From Streptomyces djakartensis (lineage in GTDB: Bacteria > Actinomycetota > Actinomycetes > Streptomycetales > Streptomycetaceae): DNA of 64,000 nucleotides. Under the pieces are notes generated by a model. The model did no database searches. It worked only from the letters and a program-made list of their open reading frames with translations, and was not told the DNA's origin. Within the stretch, counting starts at the first letter, position 1; every line of letters begins with the position of its first letter. This document shows, piece after piece, positions 1 to 10,897 of the stretch. The stretch covers positions 248,001 to 312,000 of the forward strand of contig NZ_BMWE01000007.1 of assembly GCF_014651075.1 (NCBI RefSeq). The letters are read 5' to 3'. The position numbers and the translations under genes were made by a program.

Positions 1-1
1 C

Positions 2-1381
2 GCCAACCGCCGCCTCGGCCTGTTCGACGAGGGCATGGCCGACGCGACCCTGGTCCTGCTGCGCATCGAGAACGACGGCTCGCAGGGCATCGACCGCGAT
101 GACTACACCGGGCCCGAAGTCCACGGCCTGACCGCGGTGTTCGCCGGCCGGACCGTACGCGGCGTGTCGGTCACGCAGCCGTCGGACACCGACCACCTCA
201 TGGACCACTTCACCGCGGAACGCGGCTTCGCATACGACGGCAACACCCTGCGCATCCCGCGCGTCCCGCTCAACCGCGGCGACCACTTCAAGCTGCTCGT
301 ACTGCTGTCCGGCGGCGACGTCGGCGACGAGATAAGGCTGGTCGGCGGAGTGCGCGACGGCGAGGTGCACCCCAACCGCAGTGCCACGCCGGACGACAAG
401 ACGCCGCTGTTCAGCCGGGCGGCGCGGCTGATCACCATCGCGCTCACCGCGAGCGTGGTCACTCTCGCCGCGATCGTCGTCGCCCAGGACGACACCCCGC
501 CCCCGATCGGCTGCGCGAGCGGCACGCTCACCCTCACCGGCTCGACCGCCTTCGCGCCCGTTCTTCGCGAGGTGGCCCGGAAGTACGAGCGGGACTGCGG
601 CGGCGACCCGGCCATCGAGGTGGACACGCACGGGTCGACGGCCGGGCTGAGGGAGCTCGCGTCCGCCGGCGCCCGGGCGTCACGGGACGGACAGGGCTCA
701 CCGCCGGTGCTGGCCCTGTCGGACGGCCCCAAGCCCGCCGGCCTGCCCCAACTCCGCGAGAACCGGGTGGCGGTGTCGGTCTTCACGCTCGTGGTCAACG
801 ACGACGTACGCCTGCGGAACCTGTCCACGGACGACGTACGGCGCCTCTACCGGGGCGAGATCCGCAACTGGCGGCAACTCGGCGGTCCGAACCTGCCCGT
901 GCACCTGGTCAGCCGGGACGCCAACTCCGGGACCAGACAGGTGTTCCAGCGCCGGTTGCTGGGGCGGGGCGAGATCGCCAACTCATCGACCGACTGCGTC
1001 CACAAGGACGACCCGACGGCGGCCGTCATCCGCTGCGAGCTCGACTCGACGCAGCAGGTGCTGACCACGGTCGCCGGTCTCCCGGGTGCCATCGGTTACA
1101 GCGAACTCAACCTGGCCGCCCGCGCGAAGGGCCTGCACGCGCTGCGCCTGGACGGCGACCCCGCCTCTGTCGACGCCATCGAACACGGCACGAGCGACTA
1201 TCCGTACCGCGAGATCGAGTACGCCTACACCTACGGCCGGCCTCCGGCCGACTCACTGGCGTCGAGCTTCCTCACGTACCTCTCCCGCGGCAACGGCCAG
1301 GACGTCATCCGCACGCACGGCCATGTCCCGTGCTGGACCCCGGAGGGTCTGACGCTCTGCGCGCAGGACGACGCGGACTGA
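2..1381 (+). CDS. PstS-like substrate-binding membrane protein, 5' end missing
   Basis: The frame is open from base 2, before the first ATG at 35, so the gene probably starts upstream of the window. Counting from that ATG, residues 1-125 form a non-catalytic domain that is not recognised. A hydrophobic stretch at about 131-149 is a likely membrane anchor. From about 160 on the protein resembles phosphate-type (PstS) periplasmic binding proteins: it opens with GTLTLTGSTAFAPVL, has the GST/SRDANSGT anion-binding loops and ends in a TYGRP segment. Presumably it binds an anion outside the membrane. No permease or ATPase gene is visible here, so a classical Pst transporter is not shown. The gene converges on the next one with a 7-base gap. 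Confidence 0.75.
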   Translation, partial: ANRRLGLFDEGMADATLVLLRIENDGSQGIDRDDYTGPEVHGLTAVFAGRTVRGVSVTQPSDTDHLMDHFTAERGFAYDGNTLRIPRVPLNRGDHFKLLVLLSGGDVGDEIRLVGGVRDGEVHPNRSATPDDKTPLFSRAARLITIALTASVVTLAAIVVAQDDTPPPIGCASGTLTLTGSTAFAPVLREVARKYERDCGGDPAIEVDTHGSTAGLRELASAGARASRDGQGSPPVLALSDGPKPAGLPQLRENRVAVSVFTLVVNDDVRLRNLSTDDVRRLYRGEIRNWRQLGGPNLPVHLVSRDANSGTRQVFQRRLLGRGEIANSSTDCVHKDDPTAAVIRCELDSTQQVLTTVAGLPGAIGYSELNLAARAKGLHALRLDGDPASVDAIEHGTSDYPYREIEYAYTYGRPPADSLASSFLTYLSRGNGQDVIRTHGHVPCWTPEGLTLCAQDDAD

Positions 1382-1388
1382 CCCCGCG

Positions 1389-2141
1389 TCACCTGGGCTC
1401 CGGCGGCCGCTGCCGGGGCATGTTCGGCCTCGCACCCCCCGGCGGCACGGAGAACCGCCCGTTCACAGCCCCGGCCTCGGCCCCTCGCGCACTCCCCGAG
1501 AACACCACCGTCTGCGTCCCCGCGGGCACGGCCCCACCGCGGAACTGGCCGGCCCATTCCGCGGTCTCCCCCCGCACCAGCTCACTCAGGTCCTCGGAGA
1601 ACCGCCGCAGCACACCGAGACACCGCTCGGCCGCCTCGGCGGCCGTCCCCTCCGTCGGACCCAGAACCTCCCGCACGCTCTCCGCCGCCCAGTCGAACTG
1701 GAAGGCCTGCAGCCGCCGCTGCACGGCCTGCGCGGTGGCCATGTCCCGCATCCACCCCGACGTCACCCCGAAGTACCGGTCGACGGCCACACACGCGACC
1801 CCCAGCAGCAGCGCCAGACATCCCCAGGGCGCGAGGCCGCCCGCGACCCCGGTCAGATCCAGCAGGGGCAGCGCCACCCCCGTCACCGCCCCCACCGCGG
1901 CCCCGCAGCGCAGTGCCCGCGCGCACCGCCGCTTCCACACCCGGTCCACGAGATACCAGGCCGCCGTCCTGAGGGCCCCGTTCTCCACCCACCGGTACAA
2001 CTCGTCCAGCCGCACCGCCGGCTCGCCCCAGTCCCCGAGCGGAAAGGCCCGCCCGGCCAGATCGCCCGGCCGCAGCCCGGCCGCCCGCTCGCCCCGTTCG
2101 TCCTGAGGCGGCCCCTCGGGCTGCATCTCCGGCTGACCCAC
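1389..2141 (-). CDS. SLATT-domain two-TM membrane protein
   Basis: About 250 residues. Two hydrophobic segments (about 79-99 and 101-121) are followed by a long cytoplasmic helical region, the layout of SLATT proteins, which are predicted 2-TM pore-forming effectors often tied to nucleotide-sensing systems. A GTG start at 2141 is chosen because GGGAG lies six bases upstream; an ATG at 2183 is in frame but has no obvious ribosome site. The C-terminal 30 residues are Pro/Arg rich. No nucleotide cyclase, SLOG or SMODS gene is adjacent, and the neighbours are core genes, so this is probably a stand-alone chromosomal member rather than part of a defence island. The family assignment rests on layout and recognition, not on a search. 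Confidence 0.6.
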   Translation of the reverse strand: MGQPEMQPEGPPQDERGERAAGLRPGDLAGRAFPLGDWGEPAVRLDELYRWVENGALRTAAWYLVDRVWKRRCARALRCGAAVGAVTGVALPLLDLTGVAGGLAPWGCLALLLGVACVAVDRYFGVTSGWMRDMATAQAVQRRLQAFQFDWAAESVREVLGPTEGTAAEAAERCLGVLRRFSEDLSELVRGETAEWAGQFRGGAVPAGTQTVVFSGSARGAEAGAVNGRFSVPPGGARPNMPRQRPPEPR

Positions 2142-2403
2142 CCGGCACTCCCAACTGACCACGCTGCGTGACAAACGACACACATGACGTACAGGACGCG
2201 TCCCGTGTCCTGCGCGCCGGACCCTTCCTACCCCCCGGCGAGTGGCGAAGATGTAGCTTTCGCCGCTTTTCCGCCCGGAAGTATCTCTTGATCAGATGCC
2301 GGGTGCGAGCGGAACTCACTCGAAAGAGTGCCGGGGCATGGGCAGGCGCGAGCACGTAGGCTCGTGCCGAACGGGAAAACCCGTACCGAGCAAGGAGCTG
2401 ATC

Positions 2404-2745
2404 GTGATCCCCGGTGGTGGCCAGCCCAACATGCAAGAGCTGCTCCAGCAGGCCCAGAAGATGCAACAGGACCTGGCGCGGGCGCAGGAGGAACTGGCGC
2501 AGACGGAGGTCGACGGACAGGCGGGCGGCGGCCTGGTGACCGCGACCGTCACCGGCGCCGGCGAACTGCGCTCCCTGAAGATCGACCCGAAGGCGGTGGA
2601 CCCGGAGGACACCGAGACCCTCGCCGATCTGGTCGTGGCGGCCGTCCAGGCGGCCAACGAGAACGCGCAGGCGCTCCAGCAGCAGAAGCTGGGCCCGCTC
2701 GCCCAGGGCCTGGGCGGGGGCGGCATCCCGGGACTGCCGTTCTGA
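2404..2745 (+). CDS. ybaB: YbaB/EbfC nucleoid-associated protein
   Basis: A 113-residue protein of the YbaB/EbfC family: small dimeric DNA-binding nucleoid proteins usually encoded next to recR. The N-terminal helix [16 protein letters not shown] and the motif [13 protein letters not shown] followed by [16 protein letters not shown] are typical. The frame stays open upstream to 2296, but the GTG at 2404 has AAGGAG six bases before it and gives the family's usual length. It ends with a Gly-rich tail ([12 protein letters not shown]). recR starts 100 bases downstream on the same strand, so co-transcription is likely, as in many bacteria. Confidence 0.93.
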   Translation: MIPGGGQPNMQELLQQAQKMQQDLARAQEELAQTEVDGQAGGGLVTATVTGAGELRSLKIDPKAVDPEDTETLADLVVAAVQAANENAQALQQQKLGPLAQGLGGGGIPGLPF

Positions 2746-2845
2746 TACGCGTACCGCCTTCCTCCGGGAGGCGGCGGACAACTACCGTACGTACGGGGAG
2801 GCCGTACGCAGCGAACGACCTCGAGAAACCGGGAAGGGCAGTCCG

Positions 2846-3445
2846 TTGTACGAAGGCGTGGTCCAGGACCTGATCGACGAGCTGGGGCGGCTGCCCGGCG
2901 TCGGTCCGAAGAGCGCGCAGCGGATCGCCTTCCACATCCTGCAGGCCGAACCCACGGACGTGCGACGGCTCGCCCAGGCCCTCATGGAGGTCAAGGCGAA
3001 GGTCCGCTTCTGCGCGACGTGCGGCAACGTGGCGCAGGAGGAGCTGTGCAACATCTGCCGCGACACCCGCCGCGACCCCGCCGTCATCTGCGTGGTGGAG
3101 GAGCCGAAGGACGTCGTGGCGATCGAGCGCACCCGTGAATTCCGGGGCCGGTACCACGTGCTGGGCGGCGCGATCAGCCCGATCGACGGGGTGGGCCCGG
3201 ACGACCTGCGGATCAGGGAACTCCTGGCCCGCCTGGCCGACGGCACGGTCACGGAACTCATTCTGGCCACGGACCCGAATCTCGAGGGCGAGGCGACAGC
3301 CACGTACCTCGCCCGCATGATCAAGCCCATGGGCCTGAAGGTCACCCGCCTGGCCAGCGGCCTCCCGGTGGGTGGGGACCTGGAATACGCGGACGAGGTC
3401 ACGCTCGGCCGCGCCTTCGAGGGGAGACGACTCCTAGATGTCTGA
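2846..3445 (+). CDS. recR: Recombination mediator RecR
   Basis: A 199-residue RecR, the normal length. It works with RecF/RecO to load RecA on gapped DNA. The helix-hairpin-helix [15 protein letters not shown] (residues 16-30), a four-cysteine zinc finger (C56, C59, C68, C71) and a TOPRIM domain from about residue 79 (VVEEPKDV, then [15 protein letters not shown]) are all intact. The start is TTG at 2846, supported by a GAAGGG ribosome site and by homology of the first residues [13 protein letters not shown]. It follows ybaB and overlaps the next gene by 8 bases. Confidence 0.97.
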   Translation: MYEGVVQDLIDELGRLPGVGPKSAQRIAFHILQAEPTDVRRLAQALMEVKAKVRFCATCGNVAQEELCNICRDTRRDPAVICVVEEPKDVVAIERTREFRGRYHVLGGAISPIDGVGPDDLRIRELLARLADGTVTELILATDPNLEGEATATYLARMIKPMGLKVTRLASGLPVGGDLEYADEVTLGRAFEGRRLLDV

Positions 3446-4097
3446 CGCCACGCTGCACGCGACCGACCAGAACCCGGACGACTTCGCGGTTCAGATCGCG
3501 GACCAGGTCGAGAGTTTCCTGGTCGCGGTCACGGAGGTCGCGAAGGGCGACGAGCCGGAATCGGCGGTTCCCTTCCTCCTCCTGGAGGTCTCCCAACTCC
3601 TCCTGGCCGGAGGCCGGCTGGGCGCACACGAGGACATCGTGCCGGATGAGCGCTACGAGCCCGACTCGGGCCCCGAGCCGGACGTCGACGAACTCCGCGA
3701 GAACCTGGCCCGCCTGCTCGACCCGATCGACGTCTACTCGGAGGTCTTCGACCCCTACGAGCCCCGCAAGGCCCCCGTCCCGGCCCGTATCTCCGACGAC
3801 CTCACGGACGTCATCACGGACCTGCGCCACGGCATGTCCCACTACCGCGCCGGCCGTACCACGGAGGCGCTGTGGTGGTGGCAGTTCTCCTACTTCTCCA
3901 ACTGGGGCTCCACCGCCTCCGCGACCCTCCGCGCTCTCCAGTCGGTCCTCGCCCACGTCCGCCTCAACCAGCCCCTGGCCGAACTCGACGGCCTGGACAC
4001 GGACCAGGGCATGGGCGACGACACTCTCGAGTTCGAGGCGGGCAAGGTGATGGCCCAGGAGATCGCCGGCCCGCTGGGGATCCGCCCGGCCACGTAG
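3438..4097 (+). CDS. DUF5063 domain protein
   Basis: A 219-residue soluble protein of the actinobacterial DUF5063 family, function unknown. It is acidic and largely helical, with a conserved-looking centre around [18 protein letters not shown] and the aromatic run [14 protein letters not shown]. It overlaps the end of recR by 8 bases, so the two are translationally coupled; the same arrangement behind recR is, to my knowledge, usual in Streptomyces. That context hints at a link to recombination or chromosome maintenance, but the sequence gives no catalytic motif. Confidence 0.8.
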   Translation: MSDATLHATDQNPDDFAVQIADQVESFLVAVTEVAKGDEPESAVPFLLLEVSQLLLAGGRLGAHEDIVPDERYEPDSGPEPDVDELRENLARLLDPIDVYSEVFDPYEPRKAPVPARISDDLTDVITDLRHGMSHYRAGRTTEALWWWQFSYFSNWGSTASATLRALQSVLAHVRLNQPLAELDGLDTDQGMGDDTLEFEAGKVMAQEIAGPLGIRPAT

Positions 4098-4219
4098 TCG
4101 CCTGCGGCAGTCGGAGCGTTCGGGACGCGATCGGCCGGCGGATCGCGGCCGGGCGGGTCCCGGACGCTCCACTTCGCCCGCCCGGCTTGAGGTTGGGGCG
4201 GCGTCGGATGCGGCGCCTC

Positions 4220-5056
4220 TCAGATCCGTACGGCCGTCCCGGTCACGCCGATGCCCGTGTCCGGCTCCGCCGGTACCGTCACCGTGATCGTGCTCGGGCG
4301 GCCCATGTCCACTCCCTGGTGGACCGTCAGGGTGGCCGGGACCCGCACGAGGCCCAGTTCCCTCAGGTATCCGCCGAACGCGGCCGCCGCCGCCCCCGTG
4401 GCCGGGTCCTCGACCACACCGCCGGGCGGGAACGGGTTGCGGGCGTGGAAGACGGTGGGTGACTCGCGCCAGACCAGGTCGACCGTGGTCCAGTCCCTGC
4501 GGGCCATGAGCGCGGTGAGCGCCGGCATGTCGTAGTCCAGGCGGGCCAGCCGGTCCCGGCTCGCGGCGGCGATGACCGGGTGCCACGCTCCGGCGAAGGC
4601 CGCCCGGGGCGGCAGCGCCGGGTCCAGGTCCGCCGCGGACCAGCCCAGGATCGCCAGCAGCTCGGCCAGGTCGGCCTCCTCGACCGGGGCCGTACGCGGT
4701 GCGACGCTCACCAGGGTCGCCACCAGGGCGCCGTCCGCCGACCGGTCGGTGGTGACGGTGACCGGGCCCGCCGGCGTACGCAGCAGCAGGCGCCCGGTGC
4801 CGTGCCGCTCCGCGTGGGCCACGGCCGTCGCGATCGTCGCGTGGCCGCAGAACGGCACCTCGGCGAGCGGGCTGAAGTAGCGCACGTCCAGCCGGCCGTC
4901 GCCGGACCGCACCGCGAACGCCGTCTCGGAGTAGCCGACCGAGGCCGCCGTCGCCAGCATCGCCGCCTCGTCGGCACCGGCGGCGTCCAGCACCACACCC
5001 GCGGGGTTTCCGCCCGCCGGGTCCGTGCTGAACGCGACGTAGCGCAGGATCTCCAT
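4220..5056 (-). CDS. PhzF-family isomerase
   Basis: A 278-residue protein of the PhzF/diaminopimelate-epimerase fold. The opening with GGNPAGVVLDA and the SETAFAV segment carrying the expected catalytic glutamate (E44) are present, as are FCGHATIATAVA in the first half and DPATGAAAAAFGGYL in the second. PhzF itself isomerises a phenazine precursor; most relatives have unknown substrates. No phenazine genes are nearby, so the specific role is not known. Its start faces the ask promoter region 240 bases away (divergent genes). Confidence 0.88.
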   Translation of the reverse strand: MEILRYVAFSTDPAGGNPAGVVLDAAGADEAAMLATAASVGYSETAFAVRSGDGRLDVRYFSPLAEVPFCGHATIATAVAHAERHGTGRLLLRTPAGPVTVTTDRSADGALVATLVSVAPRTAPVEEADLAELLAILGWSAADLDPALPPRAAFAGAWHPVIAAASRDRLARLDYDMPALTALMARRDWTTVDLVWRESPTVFHARNPFPPGGVVEDPATGAAAAAFGGYLRELGLVRVPATLTVHQGVDMGRPSTITVTVPAEPDTGIGVTGTAVRI

Positions 5057-5295
5057 CGGAGGAACATACAGCGCCCCCGCGGCGTCATGACCAGGGAACG
5101 AGCGAGTGTGCGATTGTGACGCCGGGCACTTTCCCGCGTGGCCTGTTCCCAGATGGGCATGAGCAGCCTGAGCGAGTACCCCGGAAATCTCACCATGCGA
5201 TATCTCGGAATTGGTTTTCGGACGCTCGCTAGACTGAGCCGACCGCAGTACGAAGGCGTATGAGCGGATAGAGACGGATTGAGCGAGGAGCGCAC

Positions 5296-6572
<1,277 letters not shown>

Positions 6573-6573
<1 letters not shown>

Positions 6574-7658
6574 TGGCCGACCTCCGACGGGGCGGCCGGA
6601 CCGGCCGGTCGGACCGGCCCACGCTCGCCGTGGTGGGAGCGACCGGAGCCGTCGGCACGGTCATGCTCCAGATCCTGTCCCAGCGGGCGGACGTCTGGGG
6701 CGAGATCCGGCTGATCGCCTCCCCGCGCTCGGCCGGCCGCAAGCTGGCCGTGCGCGGCGAGGAGACCGAGGTCGTGGCGCTCACCGAGGAGGCCTTCGAC
6801 GGGGTCGACGTCGCCATGTTCGACGTCCCCGACGAGGTCGCCGAGCGGTGGGCGCCCATCGCGGCCGCCAAGGGCGCGGTGGTGGTCGACAACTCCGGCG
6901 CGTTCCGGATGGACCCGGACGTGCCGCTCGTCGTGCCCGAGGTCAACCCGCACGCCGTGCGGATGCGGCCCCGCGGGATCATCGCCAACCCGAGCTGCAC
7001 GACGCTCTGCATGATCGTGGCGCTCGGAGCCCTGCACGCCGAGTTCGGGCTGCGCGAGCTGGTCGTCTCCTCGTACCAGGCGGTCAGCGGCGCCGGCCGC
7101 GAGGGCGTGACCACGCTGCGGCAGCAGCTGTCCCTGGTCGCCGGCACGGAGCTGGGGACCAGCCCCGGTGACGTACGGCGGGCCGTGGGCGACAGCACCG
7201 GGCCGTTCCCGGAGCCCGTCGCGCTGAACGTCGTGCCGTGGACCGGAACGGCGTGCGAGGACGGCTGGTCCTCCGAGGAGCTGAAGATCCGGGACGAGAC
7301 CCGCAAGATCCTCGGGCTGCCCGGCCTGCCGGTGGCCGTCACCTGCGTCCGGGTGCCCGTGATCACCACGCACTCGGTGACCGCGCACGCCCGTTTCGAG
7401 GGCGAGGTCACCGTCGAGGCGGCCCGTGAGATCCTCGCCACCGCGCCCGGGGTCGTGCTCTTCGACAACCCCGCCGCCGGGGAGTTCCCGACCCCGGCCG
7501 ACGTGGTCGGCACCGACCCGACCTGGGTCGGGCGGGTGCGCCGCGCGCTGGACGACCCCACGGCCCTGGAACTCTTCGTGTGCGGGGACAACCTGCGCAA
7601 GGGCTCCGCGCTCAACACCGCACAGATCGCCGAAGTGGTGGCTTCCGAACTCTCGTGA
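6573..7658 (+). CDS. asd: Aspartate-semialdehyde dehydrogenase
   Basis: A 361-residue NADPH-dependent dehydrogenase that reduces aspartyl phosphate made by Ask. The nucleotide loop GATGAVG (residues 22-28), the catalytic cysteine in NPSCTTLCM (C142), the SSYQAVSGAGREGV segment and the histidine-bearing THSVTAHARFEGE are present. It is slightly longer at the N terminus than many homologues, with a basic stretch (LRRGGRTGRSDR) before the fold. The start ATG overlaps the ask stop by one base. Transcription very likely ends at the strong hairpin at 7798-7833. Confidence 0.96.
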
Positions 7659-7797
7659 CGTCGTGAACCCTCGTGCAGCCGCAGCGCCGATAAGTCCCGA
7701 CACGGTGTCGTAGGCGGTTTGTAAGATCTGTGTAGGACATGTGAGCCGATCGATGGCCTGACCACTTGTCCCAGGCGCTTCGGCAGCAAAGAATTGC

Positions 7798-7833
7798 CTC
7801 CCCGCCCTCCGCAACCATGCGGAGGGCGGGGAG
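7798..7833 (+). terminator. Terminator of the ask-asd operon
   Basis: Perfect 16-bp G+C-rich inverted repeat (CTCCCCGCCCTCCGCA and its complement) around the loop ACCA, followed by a short T run (CGTCTTT). It lies 140 bases after asd and before the promoter region of the sigma factor gene. The 140 bases between hold only a small inverted repeat (CGACAC-GGTGTCG). Confidence 0.85.
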
Positions 7834-7889
7834 CGTCTTTGCGGTCGCCCTTCGGCCGTGGGAGCGCTTCATCAGGCGTGGGGACGCCT

Positions 7890-7914
7890 GGAACCGGGCG
7901 TGGGGACGTCCGTT
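7890..7914 (+). promoter_or_regulatory. Possible ECF-type promoter of the sigma factor gene
   Basis: GGAAC at 7890-7894 and CGTT at 7911-7914 are separated by 16 bases, the pattern of ECF sigma-factor promoters (AAC-type -35, CGT-type -10). It lies 160 bases before the sigma gene start, suggesting autoregulation. Just upstream is a small hairpin (GGCGT-GGGG-ACGCC), and GGCGTGGGGACG is repeated. No other gene was found in 7659-8070. Confidence 0.4.
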
Positions 7915-8070
7915 CACATTTGGATATAAGGGAAGAGCGGGACGCATGAGGGCCTTTGATGCACCATCGGTTGTGCTGCCTGACGCGGGTAGACCGGCGA
8001 CGGCGACCTTCGGCGTGAAAGTGACGCCCGGCACGTACAACCCTGACGGGGGTAGGCGTGTCCAACAGGC

Positions 8071-8745
8071 GTGGCAGAGGTACTCGACTTCAGCGCGGCA
8101 CGCGGCACGGTCCTGCGACCGCCCCGTCCGGCGGCTTTCCGACCCCGCGTGTCCGGTGCGCCCGGTGGCATGCCGGTGATCGCGCCCGTGCCCGCGGCGC
8201 GGCCGGCCCGCATACCGAACCAGCGTGACGGCGCCGAGGACGGCGTCGCGGCCGGTACCACCGTCGACCACCTCACCGAGACCTACCGCGTTCACTACCG
8301 CTCGCTGCTGGGTCTCGCCGCCCTCCTCCTCGACGACACGGCCTCCTGCGAGGACGTCGTCCAGGAGGCCTTCATCCGTGTCCACTCGGCCCGCAAGCGG
8401 GTCCGGGACCCCGAGAAGACCCTGGCGTACCTGCGCCAGACGGTCGTCAACCTCTCGCGCTCCGCGCTGCGCCGCCGCATCCTCGGCCTGAAGCTGCTGT
8501 CGAAGCCCATGCCCGACATGGCCAGCGCCGAGGAAGGGGCCTACGACCAGCTGGAACGCGACTCCCTCATCAAGGCGATGAAGGGCCTGCAGCGCCGCCA
8601 GCGCGAGGTGCTGGTGCTGCGCTACTTCGCGGACATGACCGAGGCGCAGGTCGCCGAGACGCTCGGCATATCGCTGGGCTCGGTCAAGGCCTACGGCTCC
8701 CGCGGCATCGCGGCGCTCCGGCTGGCCATGGAGGCGCCGGCATGA
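8071..8745 (+). CDS. SigE-type ECF RNA polymerase sigma factor
   Basis: A 224-residue ECF sigma factor. Region 2 lies at about 70-140 (YRVHYRSLLGLAALLL, CEDVVQEAFIRVH, YLRQTVVNLSRSALRR) and region 4 at about 165-218 (GLQRRQREVLVLRYFADMTE, AQVAETLGISLGSVKAYGSRG, the helix-turn-helix). The first 60 residues are a Pro/Arg-rich extension, so the true start may be further in (ATG at 8170); the GTG at 8071 has no strong ribosome site. Its stop overlaps the ATG of the next gene (ATGA), so the sigma factor and the downstream membrane protein are made together. Confidence 0.9.
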   Translation: MAEVLDFSAARGTVLRPPRPAAFRPRVSGAPGGMPVIAPVPAARPARIPNQRDGAEDGVAAGTTVDHLTETYRVHYRSLLGLAALLLDDTASCEDVVQEAFIRVHSARKRVRDPEKTLAYLRQTVVNLSRSALRRRILGLKLLSKPMPDMASAEEGAYDQLERDSLIKAMKGLQRRQREVLVLRYFADMTEAQVAETLGISLGSVKAYGSRGIAALRLAMEAPA

Positions 8746-9905
8746 GCGTCGGCGGCGGCGCGGGCCGCGACGGACCCGACCGGCGCGAGCCCGTCGAGGG
8801 GCACGCGCCGAAGACACTGCACGCGCACCATCCGAAGCAATCGCACGCTGGGAACGGAACTGTGAACCACGGCCCAGACGACCAGGGCCCCACGGGGCTC
8901 GACTCGGACGAGCTGGACCTGCGCACGATGCTGCAGCAGGCGGTACAGGACGTGGAGCCGCGCGACGGCACCCTCGAGTACCTGCGGAAGGCGGTGCCCC
9001 AGCGGCGGGCACGCAAGCGGCAGGCCGTCGTCGGCATGGCCGCCGCCGCGTTGTTCATCGGCACCGCCGTCCCCGCTCTCGTACACGTCTCCAACGCCAC
9101 CGGCCCCGACGCCAACCCGTCGGTCGCCGGCCACGCCTCGCAGACCCAGGGCTCCGTGGGCGAGGGCAAGGGCCCCGACGGTGGTGAGAGCACCTCGGGC
9201 GGCACCGCCGGCAAGCCGGAGGACAGCAAGAAGAGCGACAAGAAGGAGAAGGAGAAGGGCAGGAGCACGGGCGGCGCCGCCACCGGCACGTCCCAGGGCG
9301 CGGGCCCCTCCGCCAGCACGGCCACCGGCGACCAGGCGTGCACCGCGGCCCAGCTCGGCCCCGCCGCGGCGAGCAGCGCCGCGCCCGACTCCACCGGCGC
9401 GGTCTACGGCTCCTTCCGCGTCACCAACGTCTCCGGGGCGAGCTGCACGGTCAGCGCCCCCGGCTCGGTGACCGCGTCGCCGCAGGGCGCGGCCGACCCC
9501 ACCAGGATCGGCACGGCCCGGCACGCCGCGGGGGACGCCGCGGCCGGCCTGCCCGACCCGTCCCTGGAGGTGGCCCAGCTGGTGCTCCAGCCCGGCGCCG
9601 CCTACGACGTGAAGTTCGCCTGGGTCCCCTCCGAGACCTGCCCCCCGGCCGGCGGCGGCAGCGTCGGCGGCACCGAACCCAGCCCCACCCCCACGCCCTC
9701 CGAGAACAGCACGGACACCGGCGGCACCACCACCACCGGCGGCGACACGGGCGCGGCCCCGCAGCTGGTCCGGGAGGACGGCACGGTCGACGGGAGCGTG
9801 GCGGTGACGTACACCCCGGCGACCGGCTCGGGCGCGGGCTCCGTGACCGTGCCCAACGCGTGCGCGGGGACGGTGTACTGGACGGGTGTACTGGCAGGCG
9901 CGTAG
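8742..9905 (+). CDS. Membrane protein coupled to the ECF sigma factor
   Basis: A 387-residue protein with a basic, unstructured N-terminal part, one membrane segment at about residues 97-118 (VGMAAAALFIGTAVPALVHVS) and a large extracytoplasmic part rich in Gly, Ser, Lys and Thr (for example KKSDKKEKEKG at about 165) with a C-terminal beta-rich domain holding cysteines. The one-TM layout and ATGA coupling to the sigma gene fit an anti-sigma factor or signal sensor, but no zinc-binding anti-sigma motif (HxxxCxxC) is present, so that role is inference. An internal GTG at 8862 could be the true start. Confidence 0.7.
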   Translation: MSVGGGAGRDGPDRREPVEGHAPKTLHAHHPKQSHAGNGTVNHGPDDQGPTGLDSDELDLRTMLQQAVQDVEPRDGTLEYLRKAVPQRRARKRQAVVGMAAAALFIGTAVPALVHVSNATGPDANPSVAGHASQTQGSVGEGKGPDGGESTSGGTAGKPEDSKKSDKKEKEKGRSTGGAATGTSQGAGPSASTATGDQACTAAQLGPAAASSAAPDSTGAVYGSFRVTNVSGASCTVSAPGSVTASPQGAADPTRIGTARHAAGDAAAGLPDPSLEVAQLVLQPGAAYDVKFAWVPSETCPPAGGGSVGGTEPSPTPTPSENSTDTGGTTTTGGDTGAAPQLVREDGTVDGSVAVTYTPATGSGAGSVTVPNACAGTVYWTGVLAGA

Positions 9906-9922
9906 ACGGCAGCGGGGCGCGG

Positions 9923-10732
9923 TCAGAGGGCCGGCGCCCGCTGCTCTTCCTCCTGCGGGACCAGGCCCAGTGCCGCGTCCCGCGCGAACTCCACCTCGCG
10001 GCGCAGCAACCGGAACCACATGAAGATCACGAAGCCGACGAAGGCGAACCACTCGGCGGTGTAACCGAGGTTCTGGAACGCCTTCAGGTCCAGCCCCGTG
10101 TCCGGCGGGGCGCTCGCGGGCACGGCCTTCATGCCCGAGTCGCCCTTGCCGAGCGTGACCCACGCGTCGTACACGTCGTACGGCACCAGGTTGACCAGCG
10201 ACGCCGCGCTGATCGCCGCGGTCTGCCCGGACGGCAGGCCGCCCTGTGCGCTGACGCCGTTGTCACCCGGGGTCTCGGACGCCTGGAGCGCACCGGTGAC
10301 GGTCACCTCACCGCCGGGCGGGGCGGGCGCCCGGTCCGCTTCGGCGGCCCCCGGCAGCCAGCCGCGTACCACCGGCAGAGCCTCGCCCGATCCGGTGCGC
10401 AGCAGCGTCAGGACGTAGAAGCCCCGCTTGCCGTCGAGTTCCCGGCCGGGCACCAGCAGCTGCTTGCCGTAGCGGCCGGTCGCGGTGACCTGCTTGCCCG
10501 ACGTGGCCTTCGTCACCGGCAGGAGCTCGGCCAGCGGCCGGGGCGCCTCGTCACGGGCCGCGGAGACCTGCTCGGTCGCGGTGCGGTGGTCCTGCACACG
10601 GTCCTCGAACCGGCCCAGCTGCCAGGACCCCATGAAGATGCAGAAGGGGATGGACAACAGTACGAAGACGTTGATCCCCCACCATCGGGGCGTCAGCAGA
10701 AACCGGTACACACCCATACGGTACGGGGCCAC
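9923..10732 (-). CDS. SURF1-family cytochrome oxidase assembly protein
   Basis: A 269-residue membrane protein with the SURF1 layout: a membrane helix near the N terminus (about 17-37, WWGINVFVLLSIPFCIFMGSWQLGRFEDR) and another near the C terminus (about 230-250), with an outside domain between them carrying GKQVTATGRYGKQLLVPGRE. SURF1 proteins help build haem-copper oxidases (haem a insertion). The gene converges with the sigma-associated membrane protein gene with a 17-base gap. No oxidase subunit gene is in view. Confidence 0.88.
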   Translation of the reverse strand: MAPYRMGVYRFLLTPRWWGINVFVLLSIPFCIFMGSWQLGRFEDRVQDHRTATEQVSAARDEAPRPLAELLPVTKATSGKQVTATGRYGKQLLVPGRELDGKRGFYVLTLLRTGSGEALPVVRGWLPGAAEADRAPAPPGGEVTVTGALQASETPGDNGVSAQGGLPSGQTAAISAASLVNLVPYDVYDAWVTLGKGDSGMKAVPASAPPDTGLDLKAFQNLGYTAEWFAFVGFVIFMWFRLLRREVEFARDAALGLVPQEEEQRAPAL

Positions 10733-10897
10733 CGGGCGGCCCCGGCCACGGGGTGGACCCGCCCGGCGGCCCGGGCGCCGTTTCAGTACGCGCTTTCAGC
10801 CCCTTCCGGCCCACTGGAAAGGGGGGACCGGTGGAGGTTGTCCACAGGCTGGGGACCTCGCCAGCGCAATGTCGGCCAGGGCGTGCAGACTGGGGCC

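Noticed and set aside
9338..10897. Long open frame upstream of the S9 peptidase
   Set aside because: Runs antisense to SURF1 and through the sigma-associated gene; the first good start is the ATG at 10898.
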